Assembly: GCA_964456745.1 (NCBI GenBank)
Contig: CAYWBW010000008.1
Coordinates: 1 to 64,000, forward strand
Source: CAYWBW01 sp964456745
GTDB lineage: Bacteria; Patescibacteriota; Gracilibacteria; GCA-2401425; JAJOLG01
Length of the DNA stretch: 64,000 nt
Direction: 5' to 3'
Shown: piece after piece, positions 44,935 through 57,768 of the stretch
Layout: each line of letters begins with the position of its first letter
Numbering within the stretch: position 1 is the stretch's first letter
Notes under the pieces: generated by a model
Told to the model about the DNA's origin: nothing
Seen by the model: only the letters and a program-made list of their open reading frames with translations
Database searches by the model: none
Program-made: the position numbers and the translations under genes

Positions 44935-45795
44935 ATGGAAGAGATAAGAACAAAAATACAATACTGATTAGACGCAAGCGAAACTGAAATTATTAAGAAT
45001 ATATGTGAAAATTCAAATGAGATTCCCAGGATTGAAAACTTAATCATTAAACATTTAAAATTATGAGAAAAGATAAGGGTGTTATATATATTATGATACA
45101 ATAAAATATCCATAGCAGCTTATTTATGAAAAAATTATGATAAATTAATTACAACAAAATTAGAAGATATTAATGATCAACATGAACTTTGCTCAATTTG
45201 ATTTGTACTTGATGAACTTGAATTTAACGAGGATGAAGCTTACAATTTTTATAAAAAATCTTTAGAAATTAATCCCAACAATCATCATGCTTTAAATTAT
45301 TTTTGACTATTTTATACTAGAAGAATCTACTTTGAACTTGCTATTACTTTTTTTGAAAAAGCTCTTAAAGCTAGTCCAATTAATGCAATGATTTTGAACA
45401 ATTTATGAGATTGTTATCAAGTACAAAATATGACAGATAAAGCTATGGAATGCTATCAAGAAGTTATTAGTTTTCATCCTAACGATGGCCATGCACTAAA
45501 CTGCATTTGAGCAATACACTTAGAGAAAAAAGAATCCATGTTAGCTATAATGTATCTTGAAATGTCAAATATTAGCAGACCTGATAATACATTAGTGCTT
45601 ACTAATTTATGACAAGCTTATCAAATGGAATGAATGAATGAAAAAGCTAGACAGTGTTGCGAAAAAGCTTTATATATAGATCCAGATAATTTTCTTGCAA
45701 AATATAATCTCGGCACCTTAACAAAATATGATGCAGAACATGATATTAATCATAAACAATGACACTATAAATCAACACTTATGGTTTTATTATAA
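44935..45795 (+). CDS. Tetratricopeptide-repeat protein
   Basis: 286 residues. From residue about 90 there are four to five TPR units (e.g. NFYKKSLEINPNNHHALNYFG, FFEKALKASPINAMILNNLG, CYQEVISFHPNDGHALNCIG, CCEKALYIDPDNFLAKYNLG), each with the W-L-G-Y-A-F-A-P type spacing. N-terminal 60 residues are helical, without signal peptide. Likely a scaffold for protein contacts. Its 3' end overlaps the convergent RND gene. Confidence 0.85.
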
Positions 45796-48700
45796 AAATA
45801 CCAAGACAAATACCCACATACAAGTATTCAGATAATATTAAATTTAAAAAGAAAAATTATAAATCCTAAAACAAAAATAAGCAATGCCAAAGGTAAGGCT
45901 GTTATTCAAGCTTCTTTCGTAAATTGGTAATATAAAGCTGGGGTTACAAATAAAGTTAGAAATGAAGCAGCTGAAAGTCAAAATATTATAGTCACTGATA
46001 AACCTGCCCAAAAATTATCTACCCACATAAGAGGAAGTACTCAGGCTGCTGTAGTAAGAGTTGTAAGTATTATTGGTTGAAGTCTTGACTCACCTGCTGT
46101 TGAAATAACTTTCTCAAGAGCCTGATCAGGATTTTGTTTTCTAAGATTATTAATTCTATCAATTAAAATAATAGCATCATTTACCACAATTCAAGCAAGT
46201 GATATTACTCAAATGATAAATGCCAAAGATCTAAATGTTCATGTAATATAAAGTCAAACATTTACTCAAAGCTGAGCCATAATTATTGTAAATATTATTA
46301 TTAATGGATAAGTGTAAGAATTAAACTGAACAACCAAAATTACAAACATTAAAAAAAGTGCAGTAACAAATCAAATTCAAAGCGCTACAAATAAGTCTTT
46401 ATTTTCAGTATTTTCTCATGCATCTTTAAAACTAACTCATGCTGGGAAATTATAATTTTCTATCTCTTTATTGAAAGCATTTGTAACCTCCATTGCATTT
46501 CAATCTTTGCTTAAATCTGAAGAAATTGTAATAGAAACCTCTCAATTAGTTCTCTTTATATTAGTAAATCATGAAGTTAATTGTTTTTCTAAAACCTGAC
46601 TTAAAGACACTGTTTTTCATGAAGTATTTGCTATTTGAATATTTTCTATGTCATAAAAATCCCTTATAGAATCTTTATCAAAACGAACAACTATAGCAAC
46701 TTCCCTTCATCACCTAACTATATGAGTAGACTCAACTCATGAAACAGCCATTTTTATAATACTTGGAATCTGTGCTGGATTTACTCATAAATAATAAGCT
46801 TTTTGTCTATCAATTGTATATTTTATTTCTCAAGGTGTATTTGTAAGATCATCTTTAACTCCATAAGTTCATTTTATATTTTTTAATATTTCTTTAAAAT
46901 CTAATACAACCCTTTGAGCATCTTTTATTCTCCCTGAATCACTAGCTACCACCCTGAAAGCAACAGGGCTATCACTTGGGGGTCACCTCTTAGGTTTTGA
47001 TATTCTTATATCATATCACACATCTGTAGAAAACTGATTTTGTAAATCTTCAACTATTTCAAAATTTGTTCTAAGTCATCTCTCCTCCCTTATATCTTTT
47101 TCAAAAAGTTCTACAAAAATATTTGAGTTATTATTATTAATATTAGCAGAAACATTTTTTACCTCTAATTGTTTTGAAATAATATTTTCTATCCTCTTTG
47201 AAGTCTTATCTGTTTTAATTGTATTTGTTCAAGCTGGCATAATTATACTTGCTTGAAAAAAATCAAAATCATCTCAAGGAAACATTTCAAATTTTGCTGG
47301 AATAAACATTGATAAAACAAATAGGATAATTATTCAATAAATAAGTCACATGCGATTTCTTCGTGACTTTAAAAATTTATGCATAAAAAGCTCATATTGT
47401 TTTTTATAATAATCCTGCTTTCATTCATACCATTTTCTATATTTGTTAAAAAGGATTTTAATCCAACACTGCTTCTTTTCATCTCAACAATTAAAATCTG
47501 TTTTCATTTCAAAATATTTGATAGAAATTGCTGGAACTAATAATAAAGAAATAAACAAAGATGCTATCAAGGTTATAGACACAGTAATAGGAATAAATGA
47601 AAGATATTTTCAAAGTACTCATGGTAAAGACAAAAGTGGTATAAATACAGCCAACGTTGTAAGAGTTCAAGAAATAAGTGGTGCTTTAAATTCTTGCAAA
47701 GCAATAAGCGAAGCCTCTCTTGGAGTGAATCATTTTTTTACTCATTCATGAATTCATTCAACAATCACAATTGCAGTATCAACCAATATTCATAAAGACA
47801 AAATCATAGAAAAATTTGTCATAAAATTTAAGGTATTTGAGTCAGACAACATTTTTAAAATCAATATAGTAGTAAGAAAAGTAAGTGGTATAACTACTCA
47901 GGCCAAAATTGCTTCTCTAAATCAAATAAATAAAAATAACAATATAAATACTATCACAACAGATTGTGATCAACTCCTAAACACATCTCAAAAACTTTTT
48001 TTTACTCGTTTTAAGGATTCAAAAGTATAATCAATTCTGATCTCATCTCAAAAATTTTCTTTAGCAAAATTTGCAACTTCCTTTTTTATCCAAGGATCTA
48101 CCTTATAAATATCAACTTTATTAGTTTTCTTTATTCAAAGCCTAACAGTATTTAACCTCTTTTTCTCATCAAAAATTGTAAGTGTTTGTATCGCCTCATT
48201 TTCTTTACTAACTTCTTTCACGGTTCAAAGATCTCTAACAAGAACTATAGATTTTCACTTATTTGCCTTATTTGCTTTAATTGGGATATCTTTTACATCT
48301 TCTCAGGAAACAAATCTTCAATTAATACGTAAATCATAATCAACAAAATCTAAAGTTAAATTTCATATTGGTCTATCAGAATTAGCTTGCCTGATTGCAC
48401 TAACAACATCAGAAGGATTGATTAAATATTTTGTAAGTTTCTTAGGATCCAAATCAACATAAACTTCCCTATCTGATCATCAATTTATGCTTACATCTTG
48501 AATATAAGAAAATCATCAAAGAAAAGTTTTTATTTTTTCAGCATAATCTCTAAGCAAGATCGGATGAAGCTCTCAACTAATATGTAATCTTAAAACTTCT
48601 TCATTTGAACTTATCTCACTAACAGATGAATCCTCTGCATCTTCTGGAAGCTTTATTCTAGCTTCATCAAGCTTTGACCTTAACTGCCCCATTGCTTTTA

Positions 48701-49046
48701 TCATGTTGGTTCAAGGATCAAATTCAACTGTAATTACAGAAACACTATTTTTTGAATTAGAACTAAATTTACTAATTCAATCAACATTTTTTATTTTATT
48801 TTCAATCTCTTGAGTAACTAAACTGTCAATATCAACTGCAGCTGCTCAAGGATAAACAGTTGAAATTACTGCAAGTCAGTATTCAATTTCCGGAGCACTT
48901 TCTTTTGATATTGTCATTCACGCGGAAAGTCATCATAAGATGATTCAAATAGAAACTAAAAATGCTATTTTTGTATTATTAATAAAATAAGAAAAAATAC
49001 TTTTTCTTGCCTCAAGTAATAAACTTTCTTTATATTTTTTTTGCAT
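45765..49046 (-). CDS. RND-family efflux permease
   Basis: 1093 residues of the AcrB/MexB/CzcA type: two repeats of six transmembrane helices each with big extracytoplasmic loops. Motifs: FGTRLSVxx-like segment, the IIILFVLSMFIP repeat break in the middle, GIVVNDAIILIDRINNLRKQ in the second half (the SAGIVVKNAILLID-like proton-relay helix), and DTAIVIVEGIHEG in the first half, where the Asp sits in TM4. The substrate cannot be told. Its start is 5 bases after the stop of the adaptor gene, so the two are an operon. The end overlaps the TPR gene (31 bp). Confidence 0.88.
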
Positions 49047-49051
49047 TTAAA

Positions 49052-50878
49052 TTAATTAATCAAAGCTTCAACTTTTTCTCATGATTTTTTTATTGCTCTT
49101 CATCAATTTATAATTAGTTCATCTCATATTTTAAGTCATGATATGATTTCAATCTTATCTCAAGATATTTCTCATATTTCAACATCTGCTTTTAAAGACT
49201 TTCAATTATCATTGAGCCAAACGAAATTTCAATCAGAAGTGATAAATACAGAAACCATTGGGACAAATATCTTACCATCATTACTCAAAAGTTCATTTTT
49301 AGGAGTATAATATAAATCAATAAACTGACCAGAATCTAAAAATCTATTTGAATGATCAATTTCTAACTTGTATTTTTTTGTACTTATATCAGCCCTTGGT
49401 GATATGCTTGAAATCTTATCCAAACTTTTTTCGGCAATTCGAACTTCATCTCATATATTAATTCAACGCAATTGATTTTTCGTTAAATAACTTACAATTT
49501 TAAAATCATATCATTGCGCCTTTAGTTCAACTAAATTGGTTCATGGTCAAATTTCATCTCAATTTTCTACAAATAAATTTGTTATTACTCAATCAAATGG
49601 AGCTTCAATAACAAGATCATCTAATTTAACTTTAGCAGAATCCATTATTCATTTTGCAGAATCTGAAGCTGATTTTGCTTGCGCAATTTGCAGCTTTGCA
49701 CTTGATCTAGATGATTCAAGTCAAGCAGCTGTAGTAGAAAGAGCATTACTTGCATTATCTAACGAACTATTTAAACCTTGAATATTAGAATCATAAGCAC
49801 TCTTTGCCAAACTAACTGCTTGAGACATATCTCAATTGTCTTGTTTAGCAAGTGCTAAGGATTGTTTTGCTGACTCTTTTGAAGCTTGATTTGATGTTCT
49901 TACAGAATCAAGGGATTTTTTATAAGAACTTAAAGAAGATATTCACCCCTGAATCAGTGATAATAATGAGTCATAAGAACTAATTAAAGTATATAAATCA
50001 GTATCTGAAAAATCTGGTCAAGTAGTTGAATTTTTTAGTAAATCTAAATTTGCTAAAGCAGAATCATTAAGTCCATCTAACACATATAAAACAGATTTAG
50101 AACTTAGATAATCAATATTAACTAATTTTTGTTTTGCAATTGTGTAAACATTTAAGCTCCTTGAAAATGCTCAATTCTTAAGATTTCAAAGATAATTTTT
50201 ATAAACAGATGCATAAGATTTATTAATTTCCTCAACTCATAAAATTTTATCAAGTTCATTAATCGTATCTTCTATTAGTACTTTTGCATCACTAATTGCA
50301 TTATCAAGATTATTTTGTGCAATATCTTCAGACACCTTACTAGTTAAAATTATATTATCTAAAGCTTGCTTAGCATTTTCAATTGAAAGCTTAGTTGATA
50401 TTTTCACACTTGAAAAATTAGTTTCTGCTTGCTTTTTTTGAAGCTCGACTTGTTTTTGAGTATTTATACTAACATTTTTTGAGTTTTCAAAAGCAACCTG
50501 TGCAGACTTAATTGTTCTATTGGTTGAATATATAACATTATTTAAAGTAATAAGGCTATTTTGATAAGATTTTTTTGCATTTTCATATGAAGTAGAAATT
50601 GGATCAGATTTTAACTTAATCAAAACATCTCAAGTCCTTACGCTATCTCAATTTTTTACATTAACCATTTGGACATCTCAGGAAAATTTAGCTGACATCA
50701 TAGTCTCACTTTCAGAAAACACTTCTCAAATTACTGAAAAACTGTCTTTTCATCAATCTTCTCAAATTGATTGTAGTATTACTTTATGTGCATCAATCTC
50801 TTTTTCTACTTGCTCTTCTCAATTAAAACAAGATGAGAAAATTACAATTATTGAAAATAAAAAAACAAGTAACTTCAT
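49052..50878 (-). CDS. HlyD/RND periplasmic-adaptor lipoprotein
   Basis: 608 residues. Starts with a lipoprotein signal (MKLLVFLFSIIVIFSSCFN, lipobox with Cys17). Biotinyl-lipoyl-like strands (VIGEVFSES, NGDSVRTGDVLIKLKS) come first, then an unusually long coiled-coil hairpin (residues 90-400, Ser/Ala-rich), and the returning strand DLVIEAPFDGVITNKFVENGDEIGPGTNLVEL. Normal adaptors are nearer 380 residues. It would link the RND pump to the cell surface. No TolC-type gene follows. Confidence 0.85.
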
Positions 50879-50888
50879 ATAAATAGGT

Positions 50889-53237
50889 TTAAAGAATGTT
50901 AAGATCCTCTGGATCAATTCCATTTTTAATGATGAATTTTTTATTAGATTTAAGTTTTTTTTCAATTTTTCAAATTAATTCTTTGGTTTTTGATTTTATC
51001 TTTCATTTAGATCCCTGTAAAGCTAAACATACATTTTTCAAAACATGATATCTTGAAACTCAATTCCTCACCATCATATCAAGTGGCGTTGTAGTTGATC
51101 ACTCTTCTTCATATCAATGAACTTCAAACCTATTAAAAGAAGATTTTCAAAATAAAAGCTTCCTAATGTCACTTGGATATCAATGAAAATTGAAAATTAC
51201 TTTTTTATCCTTAGTGAAAATGTCATTAAAACTTTTTTCACTTAAAGCTCATTTCTCTGTTCATATTCAAAATGCAGTAAGTTTGCAAACATTTACATAT
51301 CTAATTTTTAATTCAGGTAAATACTCTCTAATCATCTTAAGTCACTCCAAACTTTCTTGAGTTACATAATCTCAAGCACTTGCCAATACAACTTCTGGAT
51401 TCTTATCAGATAAAAAATCCCAAGTTGAAGCTCAAATTTTTAACTGTTTTTTTGCTTCTGATAAGCTTAAGTATTGATTTAAATCTCTTTTTCCGGCCAC
51501 TATAACATTAACATTATCCTTCTCTTTGAAAACCTCTTCAAGACATACAAGCATAGAATTTGAATCTGATGGAAAATATATACTTATATAATCTCAATGT
51601 TTATCTAAAAGTCCTGAAATAAATCAAGGATTTTGATGCGAAAATCAATTGTGATCCTGTCTCCAACCCAAACTTGTAAGAATATAATTCAAAGATGCAA
51701 TTGGCTTTCTCCAAGGAATTTCTTTAGATTGATACATAAATTTTATATACTGATCAACCATTGAAGATACAATCTCAATGAATGCCTCATAAGAAACAAA
51801 AATTCAATGTCTTCAAGTGAGTAAATATCCTTCAAGCCATCATTGCAAAGTGTGCTCAGAGAGCATTTCCATAACTCTTCAATCAGCTGACAAATCTTTT
51901 TCCCATTTCTTGGCCTTCTTAAGATAAGCCCTATCTGTAACATCAAATACTTTATCAATTTTATTCGAATATGTTTCATCAGGGCTAAATAATCTAAAAT
52001 TATCTTTGTTTTTTACAAAAACTTCTTTTAAAAATTCTCATGCTTTTTTCATTGAAGAAGATTTTTTATCAATACTATTTAACTTTAATTTTTGAATATC
52101 CGGCAAAACTAATTCTTTAGTAATTCATCAATTGGCTTGCTTATTGCATCACATTTTTTTATTTCACTTTGGTATAATTAAAGACAAATCCTTATTTGGA
52201 ATTTCCGAACTTGTCATAAGTTCTTCGATTTTATAAGATTTAAACCATTTTTCTATTGCCTTAAGTTGCTTTGGATCTTTTTTACAATTTCACAATATCA
52301 CCTGATGTGAAGCAAATGATCATTCAAGCTTAACTCAATCAAACTCTTTTATTGAAGTCCAACCCTTCGGACTTTTAAGAATTATTACAGGCCAAGTGTT
52401 ATTAATTTTTATAATATTTTTCTTCCTTGCATCTGTTTGTATTTTTTTAATTTTCTTATAAGAATAATCAAGAGTCTTAATCATTTTTCAAATAAAATTC
52501 TCTTCTGATTTTTTTCTATCTTTTCAAGATTCTAAAGATCAATTTTCAACTATTAAAGCCTCATATCAAAGTCATTTAAAATAACTTTTGATTTCGGAAT
52601 TAGTCATCATTGAAAATATAGTAGGACCAGATATTTTATATCAATTTAAATGCACTATTGGAAGCACTGCTCAAGAGGTCTTTGGATTTAAGAATTTAAC
52701 ACTATGCCAAGCGGCATTCACAGTAGCAGTTTCAGATTCTCAGTCTCAAAGTACACAAGCAACAATCAAATCTGGATTATCAAGCACCGCTCAAAACGAA
52801 GTCGAAAGACTATATCAAAGCTCACCTCACTCAACAATACATCAAGGAGCTCAGGGATTTAAATGCGAAGGGTATCAATAAGCCCAAGAAAAATCTCTTA
52901 TTACTTTATTAATTCATTTTTTGTTATACGGAATGTCATCATAAAACTTTGAAAGACTTCATTCTAAGAATAAATTTCACTGAATTGCCGGAAATCAATG
53001 ACCAGGTCAAGTAACAAAGATCATATTTGCCCCTGTATCACAAATAAGTCTATTTAAATTTACATAAATAAAATTCAAACCAGGCACTGTTCACCAGTGC
53101 CCGAGTAGCCTATCTTTAATATCATCTGCTTTTAACTCTCTTTCAAGTAAAAAGTTATCTTTCAGATAAATTTGCGCTGCTCAAAGATAATTTGCAAGCC
53201 TTAAATATTTACTAATGAGTGATATTTTATTTTTCAT
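50889..53237 (-). CDS. xfp: Xylulose-5-phosphate/fructose-6-phosphate phosphoketolase
   Basis: 782 residues, matching the TPP-enzyme phosphoketolase family. Motifs: RLLGHWGTVPGLNFIYVNLNRLI, GPGHGFPAI, GAPGCIVEGGELGYSLSTSFGAV, VACVLGDGESETGTL (TPP-binding GDGE), and later GWRQDHNGFSHQNPGF. Cleaves xylulose-5-P or fructose-6-P to acetyl-phosphate plus a sugar phosphate. It lets a fermenting cell make ATP through acetate kinase. Start ATG at 53237; 140 bp before the next gene on the opposite strand. Confidence 0.95.
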
Positions 53238-53377
53238 ATTTTTATTTTTTAGTTTATCTACTAATTATAGCACAAATAAGCCGAAAAATCAAGAGGAATA
53301 ATGGAATTTAAAAATTCTATTTGATTTTCATAATGAAAAAAGCTATTATATAATCATAATATGATTAATATTTTTTT

Positions 53378-53626
53378 ATGTCAGTATCAATTAGCAAAAA
53401 ACAATTTTCAGTACTTCTTTGATTAGATAATTATTCTTTTTTGGAAGAAGAAGCAATCAATAACAATATTACAAAATGACATGCTTTAAATAATATTATT
53501 AAAAGCTATAAAAAATATAAACTCAAAAAACAAATGGAGAAGTGACTTGAGAAGCAAGACAAGAAAGATATTGAAATGGCTGAAGAATGAATGGAAGATT
53601 ATTTTAATATAATTAATAAATCTTAA
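53378..53626 (+). CDS. Antitoxin of MazE/CopG-like kind
   Basis: 82 residues (MSVSISKKQFSVLLGLDN start, then charged helical KLKKQMEKGLEKQ). An N-terminal strand-helix plan and acidic C-terminal tail (EMAEEGMEDYF) fit antitoxins that bind DNA and a PemK/MazF toxin. Its TAA overlaps no base with, but ends right at, the toxin ATG (TAAATG). I infer the role from the adjacent toxin. Confidence 0.6.
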
Positions 53627-53986
53627 ATGCAATTAAATCAATTTGATATTATTAATGCCAATTTAAATCCAACAAAATGATCAGAGCAAAAAGGAATAAG
53701 ACCTTGTTTAATAATACAGTCAAATGCATGATTAAACAACTCATCCACAGTTTTAATAGCACCATTTACAAGCAAAACAGATAAAATTTATCCATTTGAA
53801 TTTTTAGTAAAAAAAGCTAAAGAAAATTGATTAAAAATAAATTCTAAAATTAAATGTGAACAAATTAAAGTAATTGACAAACAAAGAATAATGAAAAAAA
53901 TTGGTAAACTGTGAAAAGAATCTATAAACTTGTTTTATAAATCAATTTTCATAATTCTTGATTTAAATAAAGATTTTAGTGAATAA
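53627..53986 (+). CDS. MazF/PemK-type endoribonuclease toxin
   Basis: 119 residues. Family landmarks: GIRPCLIIQSNAG near residue 30 (the beta-strand start of MazF), STVLIAPFTSK, EQIKVIDKQRIMKKIGKL (catalytic region). MazF cuts mRNA at short motifs and halts growth. It is directly behind the antitoxin gene. The usual conserved Arg in IRP is present. Confidence 0.8.
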
Positions 53987-54008
53987 TAAAAAGTCTTTAC
54001 AAATTTAA

Positions 54009-56045
54009 TTAATTGGAAGATTCAGTCTCATCAAAATCAATAAGATAAAGCCTCGGACATCTTGTATCATCCAAACTTCAATCTTTATTTCTATAAAATT
54101 TTACACAAAAATTTGCAAAATGAGGGTGTCAATGTTGTATTCAAAGCTCAGTTAAAACTTCAATAATATTATCTCTTTGTTTGTGCAATTCTGGCAAATA
54201 TTTTTTAAAATTATCGAAAAAATAAATCTCAGCCAAAGAAGCATCTAGCACTTCTGTAAAAACCTTACGCTGTCATTTAATAAAATGTATTCATTTAAGT
54301 GTTCAACATTTTTTTATACTTGAAAAAGACAAAATTGATTCAATTGGAACATAGTCAAATCAAGCTTCTTCCCAAATTTTTTTATTATCAAAAAGTGATT
54401 TCCAATTTGTAAAAGCATCTTCTTTAATCACTCTCAGAATAACCCTTTCTGCTAATTTTCATCAAAATAAAAAAAGTTCTGATCAGGTTTTTTCAAATTT
54501 TTCTCTTTTTACCCATATTGATCTATTAAAAAAATCATCTCAAACATTATGATAAAGCCGTCTTTCTTTTTCTCAATATTCATTGCATATATGCGATTTC
54601 TTTACTGATGGAAATTGCTGATAAATTATTTCTTTATTCTTTGATGATAAATTAGCAAGCATTAATTCTAGTCTTTCAGTTAAAATTCCAGAAACAGAAC
54701 TTAAAGCGAGCTTAACACATTCCATCCTATCTTCTTCTGAAAGATAGACCATTAAAGGTAATGCAATAATAAACTCTACACTATCTGGTTGAAAAAATGC
54801 AGCTATGATTAAATCTCTCATTTCATTTTTAGGAAAATGTTTTATAACTAAAACAGACCTTTCACGAATAATACTATTTGAAATTTTCATAAATTTTAAA
54901 AGGAATTTTCTTGATCTCAAATACAAAGCATTTCACATGCTTTTTGGCAGATACTTAATAAGATCAATTGCAAGAGATAACAACTTTACATCATCATCTG
55001 ATAAGTCATTTTCACCCATCTCAATAAATATTTTTCATATCAATTTTTCTAATAATTTATATAATTTAGGTTTTATAGTTTTAGGTAAATATCTAATATT
55101 AGATAAAAGCATTGTAGAATAAAGAAAGTCTGAGTTATTAAAATTTTCGATTATTGATTTGACCACCAAGTTATACAATTCAGTTTGCCTGTTTTCTGAT
55201 ACAAATTTTATCAAAGAAATGACAGTATCAGTTAAATTGTAAATAGATGAATCTAAATTCATTTTAATATGATTCACTAAAGCACTATTAATTTCTTCGT
55301 CATATGATAATAATTCAATAATAGACATTCAAAAATATAAATAATCTTCTTCTCATTTTTTAAATAACAATCACATTAATTTTACTTTGTGGTTGTTATC
55401 AAGGCATTTGGTCATTTTTGATAATTCACTCTTTTTCTCATAAATATCATCTCAAGAATTACTTAAGTAATTCAAAATATTTTTTATTAACATCTCATTT
55501 AAAATAAACCTTTCTTCTTTGCTTTTGTATTGCATCATCTTCATAGCCCTCAAAGACACTTGCTTATCAGAACTATAAAGATCACTAACAATAACCTTAC
55601 TATCAACAGATATAAAATAATTTAATTCTTTTATTAAAGAATTAATATAATGAATATTAGCAACAATTTGAATACCTCAATCAGTCAATGTTCAAATTCT
55701 ACTCAATATAGGATTAATGAAATCATCTTCAATATTTTGTAAATTTAATTTCTTATTTAAATTAGTAAGTTGTAATAATAAATCTCTTATTTGATCTTGT
55801 ATTAAAACATGCTCTCAAATGCTTCAATCTTCATTTACTGCTCGTCTACTTCATAATGTTGGTAATAATGTTACAGTTTCAGTATTTACTATTATTCAAA
55901 CAAACATCAAATCTACTTTTCATATTAAAATCCTAATATTTCTTATACGATTTTCAAGAAATGTGCCTTCTTCTATTTCATCAAAAATTTCATTAAACTT
56001 ATCGTATAATATATCTAAGACTCCAACTCTTTTTACGCTATCCAT
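54009..56045 (-). CDS. Large helical protein with kinase-like C-terminal motif
   Basis: 678 residues. Residues about 1-480 are helical and HEAT-like (many short helices, e.g. FLYSTMLLSNIRYLP, YLPKSMGNALYLRSRK). The last 110 residues hold GIQHGHPHFANFCV and PRLYLIDFDET, which match the catalytic loop (HGDxHxxN) and metal-binding DFD/DFG of aminoglycoside-phosphotransferase-type kinases. The catalytic Asp is replaced by His. So it could be a dead or altered kinase. Not otherwise recognised. Confidence 0.55.
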
Positions 56046-56169
56046 TATATTTTTGTGTTTTTAATAGATAATAATATACACATTATACACCACACGTCAA
56101 CTTTACATATTGTAAATATAATATTATATTACTTGATTTCTATTTAATTTTGTGTATATTTATATATCA

Positions 56170-56934
56170 ATGAACAATATTATGAATAAGTCGTCAGAAA
56201 AATGACTAGAAAAATGACTAATAATCACGACAACTTTATTTAAGCCATGAGACGCATTAAAAAAAGTTCATGACTTAAATGAAATTATCTGATCATTAAA
56301 TCAAGTGAATCTTTCTGAAACTGATCTGGAAAAAATTCGAACAATTCGGATAATGATAAATGCTCTACTAAATAATAATGTAAAACTGGAAATATGAAAA
56401 CAGTCTGAATTTATATTGCTACTACTAAGAACATGAGAACATATTGATAATATTTTAAACAACAAATACTCTGTTCAAAAAATGCTAAAAACATCACAAA
56501 AACAATTCCAATTATCTGAAAAATTTGCTTCAGAGTTAAGGCAATATATTTGAGCAGATACTTGAAAATATATTATCTACGGGGTAAATGAAATATATTT
56601 CATAAATTTTGACGAAAATTTGCACCACTTACTAAGCTATTTTTTTCTTGAAAGTTTATTTAACTATTCCCTACAATCATGTTGAAAATGGGAACCGAAA
56701 GAAAGGGAATATTATTCTACTGATAACTATACATGAATATCAATTATAAAATTTGAAAATTATTGTAACGAAATTGAATTTGAAATCATTAATAAATATC
56801 AAAATATAATGAAATGTGAATTTATTAATAAAATAAATGCAAAATACTGTGTATTTAAAAAAAGATATATTGTATCAACTGATCAGAAAGATACTCAATA
56901 TCAGCAACTTGCCTCTATTTTTCAATATGAATAA
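56170..56934 (+). CDS. Hypothetical protein
   Basis: 254 residues, mixed alpha/beta; no TM segment or signal. Begins MNNIMNKSSEKGLEKG; middle SQKQFQLSEKFASELRQYIGADTGKYIIYGVN; C-terminal INAKYCVFKKRYIVSTDQKD. Contains one CGG codon (with CGA nearby). Divergent from the kinase-like gene (125 bp apart). Not recognised. Confidence 0.6.
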
Positions 56935-57149
56935 CAAATAGTAAATCTAGTAAATTGTATGTATTACTCACAAGTTCGAAAAAACGTTTTTTTATTTTTT
57001 TTGATTATAGCTACTTAAATGTTAAATATATTGTATAAAATTACAAAATTGAAAAATAGCTATATTTATCCTTAACACTTTTTCTAATCATATTTAAGTT
57101 GACTTTAAAAGAACATTCACTACATTAACAAGCAATTTACAATAAATAT

Positions 57150-57323
57150 ATGGAAACAAATAAAAATAAACGATACGAAATTACATTAACTACACTAGAT
57201 TCTATAACCTGTGGAAATAAAACAGAACTTTCCTCATCAATCCGCAATCTGCAAAATACAACAATTGTTAGATTTAAACACAATAATCACACTTTTCCAC
57301 ATTCTACATTTTATAAACAATAA
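57150..57323 (+). CDS. Small protein, shortened paralogue of the next gene
   Basis: 57 residues starting METNKNKRYEITLTTLDSITCGNK. The first 25 residues are like those of the next gene (VNKRFEITIKCNSRIINCGND), so both belong to one family; the rest is not alike. It has no TGA codon, using GGA for its one glycine. It may be a truncated copy. Function unknown. Confidence 0.45.
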   Translation: METNKNKRYEITLTTLDSITCGNKTELSSSIRNLQNTTIVRFKHNNHTFPHSTFYKQ

Positions 57324-57369
57324 AAAATAATACCTAAAAGTAAAATTCCAATTTACTTAATTATACTAT

Positions 57370-57753
57370 ATGAAAGATGTTAATAAAAGATTTGAAATTA
57401 CAATAAAATGTAATAGTAGAATTATAAATTGTTGAAATGATGCTGAAAAAGCATTTATTAATATTTTAAATAAAACAAAAATAAGTAATAAGATAATTAA
57501 TCACTGAAATTCTGAAAAACATTCTAATAATCATTATAAAATAATAAATGACACTCACAGATGAATCCAATTTGTTTTGGAGGAAACAAATACAGAAAAA
57601 TCAATTGAACAAGATATAGCTATTATTAAAACTAATCTTACTAAAAAAACAAAACGTCTTTGAATTAATTATGAAGTTGAAATAAAAGAAATTGAAAATA
57701 ACGGTGAGGAATACTGGTTAGCATCTGAAATTAAATATATTAAACCTGAATAA
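57370..57753 (+). CDS. Small hypothetical protein
   Basis: 127 residues. Begins MKDVNKRFEITIKCNSRIINC; strands and helices alternate; ends with GEEYWLASEIKYIKPE. No membrane segment or recognised motif. Its N-terminus resembles that of the 57-residue protein 46 bases upstream, suggesting a local duplication. Confidence 0.55.
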
Positions 57754-57768
57754 AATAATTCAATTAAA

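Noticed and set aside
52588..52881. Plus-strand open frame inside the phosphoketolase region
   Set aside because: It lies opposite to a highly conserved phosphoketolase segment and has no recognisable features; it is a shadow frame.
56980..57005. Hairpin AAAAAACGTTTTTT as a terminator
   Set aside because: It is a six-base A/T stem in AT-rich DNA; chance occurrence is likely.
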